From NCBI GenBank assembly GCA_041745295.1, contig JBGTJE010000053.1, positions 62,001 to 126,000 of the forward strand: 64,000 nucleotides of DNA, written 5' to 3'. A program made the translations under genes and the position numbers. A model generated the notes under the pieces. The model was not told the DNA's origin. It saw nothing but the letters and a program-made list of their open reading frames with translations, and did no database searches. This DNA is from JANMEB01 sp041745295 (GTDB lineage: Bacteria; Planctomycetota; Planctomycetia; Pirellulales; Pirellulaceae). Positions 37,055-46,015 of the stretch are shown here, piece after piece (position 1 is the stretch's first letter; every line of letters begins with the position of its first letter).

Positions 37055-38165
37055 TCGCAACGGCCTCGAGCACACTTTTCACGGAGGAGACAACGTGCCG
37101 GGCGTCATCTACGGAAAGGTGCGGACCAATCGGCAGGCTTAAGACCGAATCGGCAATCCGTTCCGCGATTGGAAAGCTCCCTTTGGAGTATCCAAGTTCT
37201 CGATAGGCGCCGGAAAGATGCGGTGGAATCGGATAATGGATGATCGTCGCGACGCCGACTGCATCAAGTCGCTCCTTTAAGCGGTCACGTTCGGGAGTCT
37301 GAATAACAAACAAATGCCAAACCGGTTCGGCCCATTCGGGAACCACAGGCAACGTTATTTGGTTGATTCCCGCCAATTCCGTTAAATACGTGGTGGCGAT
37401 TTGACGACGCCTGGTGTTCCAACTGCTTAGATAACGCAAACGAACACGGAGAAATGCAGCCTGAAGTTCATCCATTCGCGAATTGTAACCAACCCGATCA
37501 TGATGATACTTTTGCGAGCCTCCGTAGTTCCGCAGTTCACGAATTCGGTGAGCAAAGTCGTCGTTGTCCGTGGTAACAGCACCCGCGTCTCCAATTGCTC
37601 CCAAGTTCTTTGCGGGATAAAAGCTATGAGCGGCAATATGGCCCAAACTCCCGGAAACCCTTCCACAGTAACGGGCGCCATGCGACTGCGCGGCATCTTC
37701 CAATACAATAAGATCGTGGCGGTTGGCAATTTCAAACAACGGAGCCACCTCGACTGTTTGTCCGTACAAGTGAACCGGAATAATTGCACGGGTACGATGG
37801 GTAACCGCCTGCTCCACAAGGTCGGGATCCAAGTTGAACGTGTCCGCTTTCGGCTCCACTGGTACGATTGTGGCACCGACGGAAGTCACGGCGAACCACG
37901 TGGCAATGAAAGTGTGCGCCGGAACGATTACTTCGTCGCCCGGTCCTATACCAGTTGCACGTAACGCCAATTGCAAACCATCTAGACCGTTAGCCACACC
38001 CATGCAGTGTTTGGAACCACAAAACGCTGCATATTCGGCCTCAAACGCCCGCAACTCCTCCCCCAATAAATACCATCCTGAGTTCATGACACGGTGGTAC
38101 GCCGCGTCGCATTCTTCGCGCAGCTCTTCGTACGCAGGCTTCAAGTTGAGGAAAGAAATCGTCAT
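37047..38165 (-). CDS. PLP-dependent sugar aminotransferase (FdtB/DegT family)
   Basis: Aminotransferase of 372 residues. The PLP lysine is in SFYPAKNLGAIGDAGAV near residue 182; VLEDAAQSHGA near 155 holds the cofactor-binding Asp. It resembles dTDP-3-amino-3,6-dideoxy-hexose transaminases (FdtB, QdtB). The ATG overlaps the stop of the ketoisomerase gene (ATGA), and together they should convert dTDP-4-keto-6-deoxyglucose to dTDP-Fuc3N or dTDP-Qui3N. Distinguishing these two products needs the ketoisomerase specificity. Confidence 0.87.
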   Translation of the reverse strand: MTISFLNLKPAYEELREECDAAYHRVMNSGWYLLGEELRAFEAEYAAFCGSKHCMGVANGLDGLQLALRATGIGPGDEVIVPAHTFIATWFAVTSVGATIVPVEPKADTFNLDPDLVEQAVTHRTRAIIPVHLYGQTVEVAPLFEIANRHDLIVLEDAAQSHGARYCGRVSGSLGHIAAHSFYPAKNLGAIGDAGAVTTDNDDFAHRIRELRNYGGSQKYHHDRVGYNSRMDELQAAFLRVRLRYLSSWNTRRRQIATTYLTELAGINQITLPVVPEWAEPVWHLFVIQTPERDRLKERLDAVGVATIIHYPIPPHLSGAYRELGYSKGSFPIAERIADSVLSLPIGPHLSVDDARHVVSSVKSVLEAVAID

Positions 38166-38575
38166 GTCATCGTCCGAACGGCTGACAAATACTGTTGATA
38201 ATCGCGAAAGTAATCCGACTCGTCATATCGCGCCGAGGCTAGCACAAAGCACACCGAATTGGGCGAAAACTTTTCCATTTCCCGCCAGATCATGGGGCAA
38301 ACATAAAGCCCCGAATCCGGACGATCCAGCTGAATGCGATGCTTGTTAAAACCATCATCCAATATGACATCGAAGCGTCCGGAAATCGCGATGATTAGTT
38401 GATGAAGATCCTTGTGAGCATGCCCGCCACGCATGGCGCCACCCGGCACATCGCAAATGTAATACACGCGACGAATGTCGAATGGAATATGCACGCGACC
38501 TTCGATAAAACTCAGATCGCCGCGCGGGTCGGAGATCGTCGGCAGGTTGATGATGCGACATTGATTGAGTGTCAT
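38162..38575 (-). CDS. dTDP-4-keto-6-deoxyhexose 3,4-ketoisomerase (FdtA/WxcM-like)
   Basis: Cupin of 137 residues. DPRGDLSFIEG near the N-terminus, RVYYICDVPGGAMRGGHAHKDLHQLI with the active-site His pair, and SGLYVCPMIWREM are characteristic of the FdtA/QdtA/TylX group. It shifts the keto group from C4 to C3 before transamination by the coupled neighbour. The substrate would come from RmlA and RmlB in this locus. ATG at 38575 is preferred; a GTG at 38590 is an alternative. Confidence 0.88.
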   Translation of the reverse strand: MTLNQCRIINLPTISDPRGDLSFIEGRVHIPFDIRRVYYICDVPGGAMRGGHAHKDLHQLIIAISGRFDVILDDGFNKHRIQLDRPDSGLYVCPMIWREMEKFSPNSVCFVLASARYDESDYFRDYQQYLSAVRTMT

Positions 38576-38614
38576 CGTAATGGAGTGCACAATGAAGGCG
38601 TGAATATTTGAAGT

Positions 38615-39328
38615 TTATCGCCGTGCTATGACGTAGATTTCGCCGGCAATATCCGGATATCGTTCGCCTAATTGCATGAAAGCGTCCAACATTTCCGGCG
38701 TCCAAGTGGCTTCGATCTGCTTATTCGCAACGGGCTTCATCCAGTAGCCCCCGAACACGTCGATGGTCATACCCGCTTGGTAAAATGCGTTGCGAAATGA
38801 CTCTGGATTGAAAACGCGCCGATGTCCATGATGGACGTCCATTTCATTCAATGAATCCTCTTGCGTCAAAAGACCCATTATTACGGCGGCTTGGCGATGC
38901 AGTGATCGCGCGTTCGGAACCGCGGCAAACACCTGGCCGGAATCGGGGGCGAGCCATTGCTTCACACGCTTCAAAATGGCGACCGGGTCTTGGACATGTT
39001 CCAATACGTGTCCCAAAATTATGGTGTCAAACGGTTCTCGCGGCGCAAATTCCTCGAATAGCGCATGAACCACGGTGGCTTGGGGAAATCGTTTGCGTAG
39101 GTCATCGCAAAAAAGCCCTGAACCTTCGACCAAAGTCATTTTTTTCCCCAGCGACGCAAGGCGCTCCGTCATGACGCCCTCGGCCGGACCCAACTCCAGG
39201 AGCCGTTCCCCGGTGATGTACCGTCGCGCTATTTGAAATGAGTAATTGATCGTGGCCGAATTGACACCCGCTGCGTATAACGAGACGTTTGCAATTCGTT
39301 CTAAATGGGCTTTTTCATCCTGGCTCAT
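38615..39328 (-). CDS. class I SAM-dependent methyltransferase
   Basis: Protein of 237 residues. The SAM motif is RLLELGPAEGVMTERLASLG near residue 58, followed by TLVEGSGLFCDDL, IILGHVLEHVQDPVAIL near 105 and VFAAVPNARSLHR. The substrate is probably a sugar or an acyl intermediate, because it sits between the 3-amino-sugar genes and the VOC/ACP/FkbH genes. Confidence 0.82.
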   Translation of the reverse strand: MSQDEKAHLERIANVSLYAAGVNSATINYSFQIARRYITGERLLELGPAEGVMTERLASLGKKMTLVEGSGLFCDDLRKRFPQATVVHALFEEFAPREPFDTIILGHVLEHVQDPVAILKRVKQWLAPDSGQVFAAVPNARSLHRQAAVIMGLLTQEDSLNEMDVHHGHRRVFNPESFRNAFYQAGMTIDVFGGYWMKPVANKQIEATWTPEMLDAFMQLGERYPDIAGEIYVIARR

Positions 39329-39349
39329 CGTACTTCTCGCCTGTGGTTT

Positions 39350-39790
39350 TTACGGATCCTTGGACGAAGGATTTTCGACAAATTCTAGCATCAAGCCGTT
39401 GCGAAACATGACAAAGCTAATTCGACGTCCGCTAAAGGCCGTTGCAGGGACGGGTTGCACGGTTACCTTAGCGCGATGGTGGCGGGCCCATTCCAACGCG
39501 GACTGAATGTTGTTGACTTGGTACGCAAAGTGATACATCTTTATTCCCGCATTGGTCCAAGGCGTAAGCGTTTGCGAGTCGGGCAAGTTCTCCAACAACT
39601 CGATGCGGGGACCCGGTCCGATTAGAAAACAGCCGGCAACACCTTGTACGGGATCAGAAAATCGTTCGCCTTCCAGGTGCCAACCGAGGGACTCAAATAC
39701 CGTACGTTCTCGTTCGATCGACGACGTTGCCCAGCCGACATGGTGAAATTCATAACCGGTCGGCAGATCCAATGATTTAGGCACGGGCAA
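39350..39790 (-). CDS. VOC (glyoxalase/epimerase-like) family protein
   Basis: Small protein of about 146 residues with two VOC beta-alpha-beta-beta-beta units: FHHVGWATSSIERERTVFESLGW and KMYHFAYQVNNIQSALEW. Possible metal ligands are His in FHHVGW and YHFAY and Glu in IELLENL and LEFVEN, like methylmalonyl-CoA epimerase. It starts within the end of the GNAT gene (TTG at 39790 or GTG at 39784). Its place beside an ACP and FkbH suggests it acts on an acyl or glyceryl thioester. Exact role unknown. Confidence 0.75.
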   Translation of the reverse strand: MPVPKSLDLPTGYEFHHVGWATSSIERERTVFESLGWHLEGERFSDPVQGVAGCFLIGPGPRIELLENLPDSQTLTPWTNAGIKMYHFAYQVNNIQSALEWARHHRAKVTVQPVPATAFSGRRISFVMFRNGLMLEFVENPSSKDP

Positions 39791-40361
39791 GGCTTCGAAC
39801 GGTTAACTTGGCAAGCGTTTCAAGTCTCGGCGCAATTCGTTTCCAGGTTATGTCATCGACCTCATGTTCGACGACATCCATTTTTTCTCCGCGAATTTCC
39901 GCGTGCTGCTTGAGCACGCGACGCGAAGATATGCCGCATGAATCGTGAAACGAAACGGTCTTTCGATTACATGCGATCGTGCGGCAGTAGACCGTTTTGA
40001 GCCCAAGTTGCTCGAACGCAATTCGATACATCAGCCAAGCACTCTCGAGTGCTGCGAGCGAACCGGGTCGTATGATCCACCGTCCCCATTCGCCGGCCCG
40101 CCGCTGCTCATCCACATCGTAGAGTGAGATCACTCCCTCAGGATTGTTATCCTGTCGTCGCTCGATCACGAAATAATAATCGCCCGCTCGTGTGTAATAA
40201 CTCTTGAACCAGTCCAATTGATCTTCCACTCGATTGGAGCTGGCGTGAAGGTATCGGTTTAGCTCCGGATTGGACCGTAGTTTCACCACTAGGTCTGCAT
40301 CGTCGTCGCAAATCGGACGCAAGCGAAAAGCGTGACCATCCAGACTAAGCGAATGTTTCAT
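39777..40361 (-). CDS. GNAT-family N-acyltransferase
   Basis: Protein of 194 residues of the RimJ/RimL or PseH-like type. FRLRPICDDDADLVVKLRSN opens the domain, EWGRWIIRPGSLAALESAWLM is the acetyl-CoA-binding loop region, and TIACNRKTVSFHDSCGI is the usual N-x3-SxxxxxK-like end. The ATG overlaps the stop of the ACP gene (ATGA). It could use acyl-ACP rather than acyl-CoA to acylate an amino sugar. The C-terminal 30 residues are extra. Confidence 0.82.
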   Translation of the reverse strand: MKHSLSLDGHAFRLRPICDDDADLVVKLRSNPELNRYLHASSNRVEDQLDWFKSYYTRAGDYYFVIERRQDNNPEGVISLYDVDEQRRAGEWGRWIIRPGSLAALESAWLMYRIAFEQLGLKTVYCRTIACNRKTVSFHDSCGISSRRVLKQHAEIRGEKMDVVEHEVDDITWKRIAPRLETLAKLTVRSLARA

Positions 40362-40594
40362 TGCTTGGCCTGAACCGCCACGACGATTTTGGCAACGCTA
40401 TCCAGTTCCGCCAATTCGATTTCCGTAAATTCGACCGCAAATTCGTCTTCCAGGGCGAACATGATTTCGATGTGCTTTAATGAGTCCCACGCTTCGCTGT
40501 CTCTCCGCGTGAAGCCGGGTCCGTTTGGAATCTCTTCCTGCAAGATGATCTGCAGGACTTTGATGACGTTTTCTTGAATCCTTCGCTCATCCAT
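40358..40594 (-). CDS. acyl carrier protein
   Basis: Acidic protein of 78 residues with the phosphopantetheine site WDSLKHIEIM (Ser at about residue 37) and the helical pattern of an ACP. The ATG at 40594 lies 5 bases after the stop of the FkbH gene, making them neighbours as in glyceryl-ACP systems. A longer upstream extension in frame would be a low-complexity basic tail and is rejected. Confidence 0.9.
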   Translation of the reverse strand: MDERRIQENVIKVLQIILQEEIPNGPGFTRRDSEAWDSLKHIEIMFALEDEFAVEFTEIELAELDSVAKIVVAVQAKQ

Positions 40595-40599
40595 GATAG

Positions 40600-42279
40600 T
40601 CAATCCCATTGCAGCGTTACGCCGCGGGCGGGAGCGAATTGACTCAAACAATCCGCGGACACCGCATGCGATCCTGTTTGTGGCGCTCCGTTGAGTTCCA
40701 ATAATCTCGCCAGCCAGGTGAGGGCGGGCTGATTTCTGGGCCCGCGCGCGACGCGAAACACAACTTCTCGACAACCGACGAATGGCGGCATGTGCGCGAT
40801 CGCCGTGAGAATCATCGTGTCCTCAAGCTGACGACCCAACGCCCGGCAGCTCACGCATAATTCCTCAATGACCAACCGATTTTGATCGCGTTCGGCGACG
40901 ATCACCGCGATGACGCCGCTATCCGCCAAGCGGTCCTTAAGTTGAACGCTCGTGACGCAGCCGTTTGGTCGGTGAATTCGTTCGGCAACTTCAACTTCGT
41001 TCAAACGTCGCATCGCTAAGTTAAATTGATTCGTTTTTTTGCACAGGTCGGCGAGACGACTTAATTGCTCGAGAGGGTCATTGCGAAAAATGAGGGTCAC
41101 TTGCAGACCGGCAAAATAGTCGGCCGGATCGGCGACTTCCTTATGTAATGACTCGCGCAACTCCGCCGCCTTGAGATCTCCGACTCGCTTGGCATCGTCG
41201 TTTTCGATTTTCCAGCGCCATAAGCCTGGGTAATGGTCGATCGAGGACTGTGTGAGATACGGATCGGGGTTGGCGTAGACGGTATGAACTTGGGGCAGTT
41301 GCGCTGCGACCGAGGCCAATTCGCCCGGATTATCGTCAACAAACAACACGCTGTCCGGTGCGATCCGCAGTGCATCGGCGATTCTTGAAATCGATATCGC
41401 TTTGTCCTCCCAGGACACCGCCTCGGCAGAAAAGTCATTCCGCTTCAATGCATAATCGTTTCTTTGCTCGAAGAGCGTTGCCACGTCCTCCGGCTCATTG
41501 CGCGAAACCAAAGCTAGAAAAACGCCCCGTGCCTTGAGTTCCTTGGCGAATAGTTGCAAGGACCGATGCCCTTCGGTCATTTGGACTCCGCCCACGCCGT
41601 CCTCGCCCAGTACGCCCGCGTGGAGCGTGTTGTCGAGATCCAATGCCAGCGCTTTAATCGGCGGCAGAACTGCAGCCGGGATCCAATGGCACGCGAGTTT
41701 GCGAGCGATCAATGAATGAACGGCATTTCGAATCGGCGTGCCGGCGACGATCGCTGAGCGCGGATCAATGAGTTCGAGGTCATGAGCAGCGGCCACGGCA
41801 GCCAAGTCGGCTAGAAATGTAGCCGGCAACACATCGCAAATTTGTTGAAGTTCGGCCAGTCGAATCGCTTCCGGAATCCAGGTCGCGAGGATGAGCGGCG
41901 CTGATGAAATTCCCCTCAATGTGCGAAGTCGCTCGCGAATCCAAGGGAGCCAATCATCAATGCTTGAGTTCGTTAAGTATCGACCGCTGTCGAGCCACAA
42001 TAACTCGACATCGGCCGGTTGCCATGACGCGAACATGAACGTGTCGTCGTAGTCGCTCAGTCGAAAGTCGACGTGGATATTTCCGAACGAAAGGAACGGC
42101 TTGCAAAGTGAAAGGATCGGTTCGAGCGCATGATTGCGCCAAACATTGACCCGGATTCTTTGCCTCGGCTTCGTTTCAAGGCGAACAGCTTGAATCGCCA
42201 ATCGGGATGGACGCTGGGCAAACAAAGCACTTTGGGCTTCGTACCGTACCATGTTCTCTTCGAGTAAGCCTGTCATCAC
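40600..42279 (-). CDS. FkbH-like HAD-IIIC phosphatase/acyltransferase
   Basis: Protein of 559 residues, the normal FkbH size. An SGNH-like N-terminal part precedes the HAD domain ALALDLDNTLHAGVLGEDG near residue 212, VSRNEPEDV near 255, and LFVDDNPGELASV near 310. The C-terminal part is GNAT-like (VIAVIVAERD, IEELCVSCRALGR). FkbH enzymes move glycerate from 1,3-bisphosphoglycerate to an ACP. The ACP gene follows directly. The start could be GTG 42279 or ATG 42276. Confidence 0.92.
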   Translation of the reverse strand: MMTGLLEENMVRYEAQSALFAQRPSRLAIQAVRLETKPRQRIRVNVWRNHALEPILSLCKPFLSFGNIHVDFRLSDYDDTFMFASWQPADVELLWLDSGRYLTNSSIDDWLPWIRERLRTLRGISSAPLILATWIPEAIRLAELQQICDVLPATFLADLAAVAAAHDLELIDPRSAIVAGTPIRNAVHSLIARKLACHWIPAAVLPPIKALALDLDNTLHAGVLGEDGVGGVQMTEGHRSLQLFAKELKARGVFLALVSRNEPEDVATLFEQRNDYALKRNDFSAEAVSWEDKAISISRIADALRIAPDSVLFVDDNPGELASVAAQLPQVHTVYANPDPYLTQSSIDHYPGLWRWKIENDDAKRVGDLKAAELRESLHKEVADPADYFAGLQVTLIFRNDPLEQLSRLADLCKKTNQFNLAMRRLNEVEVAERIHRPNGCVTSVQLKDRLADSGVIAVIVAERDQNRLVIEELCVSCRALGRQLEDTMILTAIAHMPPFVGCREVVFRVARGPRNQPALTWLARLLELNGAPQTGSHAVSADCLSQFAPARGVTLQWD

Positions 42280-42281
42280 GT

Positions 42282-43145
42282 TCAGTTCAATAAATCAAGC
42301 AAATACTGTCCGTAGGTGCCCTTGCTGAGTGCTTGGCCCGTTTTTCGAATTTGCTCGGAGGTGAGCCAACCATTGTTTAGGGCAATCTCTTCCAAGCAAG
42401 CAATCTTATATCCTTGGCGGTTTTCGATCGTTTCGACGAAATGCGCTGCGGCGAGCAAGCTTTGGTGAGTGCCGGTATCGAGCCACGCAAATCCGCGTCC
42501 GAGAATTTCGACGTGCAAATCACCCCGCTCCAGGTAGGCCTGGTTCACACTCGTAATCTCCAGCTCACCCCGTGCCGAAGGCTTGACTTGTTTGGCCAAT
42601 CGGATCACGTCATTATCGTAGAAATACAAACCCGTGACGGCATAATTGGACTTTGGATTCGCCGGCTTTTCGACAATGGATGTGGCCTTCTTGTTTTCGT
42701 CGAATGCAACAACACCAAAATGTTCTGGATCTTTGACTTTATACGCAAACACCGTTGCACCTTTGGGCAGTTCAACGGCCTGGCGCAACAGCGAGGTAAA
42801 GCCTTGCCCGTAAAATATGTTGTCACCCAGAACCAAACAAACGTGATCGGAGTCGATAAAGCTTTCGCCAATGGTGAATGCTTGCGCCAAGCCATCGGGA
42901 CTGGCCTGAACGGCATACTTCAAACGAATGCCAAACTCGCCGCCGTCGCCAAGCAATCGCTGGAAGCCAGACTGATCCTCGCCGGTCGTAATGATCAAAA
43001 TGTCACGGATCCCCGCCAACATCAATACGGACAACGGATAATAGATCATTGGCTTGTCGTAAATGGGCAAGAGCTGCTTCGATATGCCACGAGTTATCGG
43101 ATGCAATCGAGTCCCGGAACCGCCGGCGAGAATGATGCCTTTCAT
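42282..43145 (-). CDS. rmlA: glucose-1-phosphate thymidylyltransferase
   Basis: Enzyme of 287 residues making dTDP-glucose from glucose-1-phosphate and dTTP. Signatures: GGSGTRLHPITRGISKQLLPIYDKP from residue 8, LGDNIFYGQG near 109, FGVVAFD, EKPANPKSNYAVTGLYFYD, and GRGFAWLDTGTH near 222. It feeds RmlB at 48996 and both amino-sugar branches. It is next to the FkbH gene with a 2-base gap. Confidence 0.96.
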   Translation of the reverse strand: MKGIILAGGSGTRLHPITRGISKQLLPIYDKPMIYYPLSVLMLAGIRDILIITTGEDQSGFQRLLGDGGEFGIRLKYAVQASPDGLAQAFTIGESFIDSDHVCLVLGDNIFYGQGFTSLLRQAVELPKGATVFAYKVKDPEHFGVVAFDENKKATSIVEKPANPKSNYAVTGLYFYDNDVIRLAKQVKPSARGELEITSVNQAYLERGDLHVEILGRGFAWLDTGTHQSLLAAAHFVETIENRQGYKIACLEEIALNNGWLTSEQIRKTGQALSKGTYGQYLLDLLN

Positions 43146-43164
43146 GGAAGAGATTCTTTCCTTC

Positions 43165-44796
43165 TCATTGGGTCGATAGAGTCACATCGGCGAGGCGGAA
43201 TGGCTCATATTCCAGCGTGACCAAATCCGACATGGAGTCGCAAAACGCTTTTCGGTCCATGCTCAGACCGCTCCAAACGCTTTTCACAAAGCGAATCTTA
43301 CCGATCCGCACCTCGGTCGGAATGATCTTCACCATGTAATCGGGCTCCACGTATTGGAAATCGGCAAAGTTGAAATACTCGCGTAAACCGCTGTGAGTGA
43401 TTTGACGGTAGTTGACGACTTCTTGCACGCTAATTCCAAATCGCCGCTCGTCTCCGAATGCCAATCGCATATAACCGCAATATTCTTTGGTCTTGATCAT
43501 TCGATTCGGTTCCAGCGGCAGCAACTGCTCATCAAAAACAAATGCGGTTCCGGTTCGCACAACGTTGCTTTGGCCGATCTGCGAGATGACTCCCGACATA
43601 TAGCAATTCTCGACGTGCATCGTCCAGTACCGGACATTGCTTTCGATAATAAAGACGGACACGAGGACTGAAACCGCCAGCAGGCGAAGGCGGCTACCCC
43701 CCTGAAACGCCCGCGAAAATGCCTCGATCACCGCGATCAGGACGAGCGACATTCCGAATGGCATGAGCAATTGATGACGCGAAAGAAAAAACGGATAGCA
43801 GCGCGGATATTTCTCGACGACCAGATAGGGAAACATGGCGCTGAGTAGCAGGAGGAATGCGAGTCCTGCGTACCACATCACCGGTTGGTCATTGGGTTGC
43901 GACGAGACGACCCGGCGAAACGCGAATGCGAACAACAGGGCCAGCAGTACCAACGCGATCACATTCAGGCTATTGCCGTCAGTGATCAGCGTCTGCAGCG
44001 CGTCGTCAATCGCAAACAAAAAATTAAAGGGAGACGTCAGTGCGCCTTTGATCGTCGGCACGTTGTAACTGGCTTCTTCGGCAAACCCGCTCGGTTTCAT
44101 CCAGACGCCCTTGAGAAACCAAAACGCGAACGGGAGCAATGCAAAGTCCCATGCCTTGAGGACTCGAGTTGAAATGCGCAGCTTGCGCGATTGAAGAAAC
44201 CAGATGTGCAGCATGGGCCAAGCGAAGAACATCAACAACGACGGAGTAAGGAAGGAAAAGGTAAAGAGCGCCAACGACGCACCGCGCAGGGCCAGCCGGC
44301 CTACTGGCGACCTCCTTTTGAACGATCGAATTGCCAACCACCAAGCCAGAAAAAACACGGCAAAACAGATCGCGTACGGAAGGCAGATGAGACAATTCTT
44401 CGCAATGTTCAGCGGAATGCATGCGGCCAAGCAAACCGCGATCAGGAGCGTAGGCTCGGGGATTACTTTCGAATCACGGACGGCCTCATAACACAATAGA
44501 AATCCAATCCAGTACGAAACAAAGATGATGATCCGATAGAGCACCAACGACTGCGGAGCCGCGTCGAGCATCGCGTGCACATATCCCCAAAGCGGAATTC
44601 CATAATCGGTGAATTGCTTGATGAGATCGCGGCTGCTTTGGCCGAATACCATCCAGTCGTCCCAGAAAATCCCGGAACTGAACGGAATCCAGACGTTGGC
44701 TGCAACATAACACAGCGAGATCAGCAGCCAAGCATTGCGCGATGGCTGGGCATCGCCGGCGCTTGACACCGAATCATGGCGAATCAAACGACTCAT
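43165..44796 (-). CDS. GT-C-like membrane glycosyltransferase
   Basis: Polytopic membrane protein of 543 residues with about ten or more hydrophobic helices and a C-terminal soluble region of roughly 130 residues. FSSGIFWDDWMVFGQSS in the first periplasmic loop is like the acidic motif of lipid-phosphate-sugar-dependent GT-C enzymes (GtrII/ArnT type). Its start overlaps the methyltransferase stop (ATGA), and a polyprenyl-phosphate GT2 and an SMR flippase follow upstream. Likely role: adding a sugar side branch in the periplasm. A Wzy polymerase is an alternative. Confidence 0.65.
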   Translation of the reverse strand: MSRLIRHDSVSSAGDAQPSRNAWLLISLCYVAANVWIPFSSGIFWDDWMVFGQSSRDLIKQFTDYGIPLWGYVHAMLDAAPQSLVLYRIIIFVSYWIGFLLCYEAVRDSKVIPEPTLLIAVCLAACIPLNIAKNCLICLPYAICFAVFFLAWWLAIRSFKRRSPVGRLALRGASLALFTFSFLTPSLLMFFAWPMLHIWFLQSRKLRISTRVLKAWDFALLPFAFWFLKGVWMKPSGFAEEASYNVPTIKGALTSPFNFLFAIDDALQTLITDGNSLNVIALVLLALLFAFAFRRVVSSQPNDQPVMWYAGLAFLLLLSAMFPYLVVEKYPRCYPFFLSRHQLLMPFGMSLVLIAVIEAFSRAFQGGSRLRLLAVSVLVSVFIIESNVRYWTMHVENCYMSGVISQIGQSNVVRTGTAFVFDEQLLPLEPNRMIKTKEYCGYMRLAFGDERRFGISVQEVVNYRQITHSGLREYFNFADFQYVEPDYMVKIIPTEVRIGKIRFVKSVWSGLSMDRKAFCDSMSDLVTLEYEPFRLADVTLSTQ

Positions 44797-45653
44797 TGGT
44801 TTAGTTGATACCCCGACTCTTGATCAACGACCTTGGATGCGACGATGACGCAGCTACTTCCAAACCATTGCGCCCTGAGGCGGCGAATTCGCAATAGCTC
44901 GCGTTGTAAGCCTCGGCGAATCACAGAACCGATCAATGATTTAGGCAACGAATGCTCTCGCGCGGTAATTTCTGTCGCCACGGATTTGCGCCAACGAACG
45001 GCACTCGGGATGGATCGGCACAAGAGGATTGGAAAAGCTAACGGCTGAAAGAGGTAACTCGCGAACAAAACTTGAAATCCTGATTTCTTCAGCACTCGTC
45101 GAGCCGAGGAGATCGTGTACCGGCGAAAATGCCCCGCATGTTCGTCCTCAAACGACCAAAGGGCCCCAAACGCGGGAACAGTTACAAAGAGGTGGCCATT
45201 CGGTTTAAGGACGCAGTGCAATTGTCGCAGAAAGCCATCGTCGTCTTCGATGTGTTCCATAACGTCAAAAATGCCAATCGCCCCGATGGAGTTGTCCCGT
45301 ATTTGGGCATCCTCCAAGGTTGCATTGATCACGTTTCTCACTCCTCTGCGGATCGCATTCTGGCACCCAGTCGTGCCGGGCTCCAAAAGCGCCACATCGA
45401 ATCCAGCGGTCTGAATCGCCGCGGCGACGAACCCGTTTCCTCCACCCACGTCCAAAAATACGTCGCTCGGTGCAAACCTTCGGACTAACTCCGTGATGAC
45501 TTGGTTTCGATGTTGGAACCAAAACGAACTCTCCTCGATCAAATAGCATTCGAGATTGCCATCGCCGGGGTAGGAGATCGGACTCGATTGGGCACTCCGC
45601 CAAACTCCGTTGGCCTGAGGAACGACGCCGGCTGAAAAATCTTGAATATTCAT
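44793..45653 (-). CDS. class I SAM-dependent methyltransferase
   Basis: Protein of 286 residues. SDVFLDVGGGNGFVAAAIQT near residue 68 is the SAM site; IGIFDVMEHIEDDDGFLRQL and NGHLFVTVPAFGALWSFEDEHAGHFRRY follow. The last is typical of methyltransferases paired with polyprenyl-sugar transferases. The ATG overlaps the stop of the SMR gene, and its own stop overlaps the start of the GT-C gene. Longer upstream reading into the SMR gene is a frame shadow. Confidence 0.83.
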   Translation of the reverse strand: MNIQDFSAGVVPQANGVWRSAQSSPISYPGDGNLECYLIEESSFWFQHRNQVITELVRRFAPSDVFLDVGGGNGFVAAAIQTAGFDVALLEPGTTGCQNAIRRGVRNVINATLEDAQIRDNSIGAIGIFDVMEHIEDDDGFLRQLHCVLKPNGHLFVTVPAFGALWSFEDEHAGHFRRYTISSARRVLKKSGFQVLFASYLFQPLAFPILLCRSIPSAVRWRKSVATEITAREHSLPKSLIGSVIRRGLQRELLRIRRLRAQWFGSSCVIVASKVVDQESGYQLNQ

Positions 45654-46006
45654 CGGCTTATGACGAACAACCCGGCCACGATCAGGAGCGTTCCTAGAAC
45701 TTTGGCCGACGTAATGCTTTCGCCGAACAACACGCTCGAGGCAACGAACACGAGGACGATGGCCAAGCTGGTGAATGGGTACGCTTGACTTAGTGGCAGT
45801 TTGGTCATGGCGGCCATCCAACAGAGCGCCGCGACAAATGCCGCAAAAAGTCCGCTGAACACCCAGGGGTTGAGTAATTGAGCCAACAAAAAAAGCACTT
45901 TTGAAATCAAAGGCTCGGGAAGTACTTTTCCAGCGAGCTGCCATTTGATAACCAACTGTCCGTACACGGTGAGCAATACGGTAAGGGCAACGTAGACGTA
46001 TCCCAT
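45650..46006 (-). CDS. small EamA/SMR-like membrane transporter (lipid-sugar flippase-like)
   Basis: Four-helix membrane protein of 118 residues. The first helix is YVYVALTVLLTVYGQLVIKWQLAG and the last is SAKVLGTLLIVAGLFVISR; LPLSQAYPFTSLAIVLV holds the conserved proline segment. It resembles ArnE/ArnF and other small multidrug-resistance relatives that flip undecaprenyl-phosphate sugars. It is flanked by a GT2 of the polyprenyl-phosphate class and a methyltransferase, which fits such a role. Confidence 0.78.
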   Translation of the reverse strand: MGYVYVALTVLLTVYGQLVIKWQLAGKVLPEPLISKVLFLLAQLLNPWVFSGLFAAFVAALCWMAAMTKLPLSQAYPFTSLAIVLVFVASSVLFGESITSAKVLGTLLIVAGLFVISR

Positions 46007-46015
46007 AAGCTTTCG

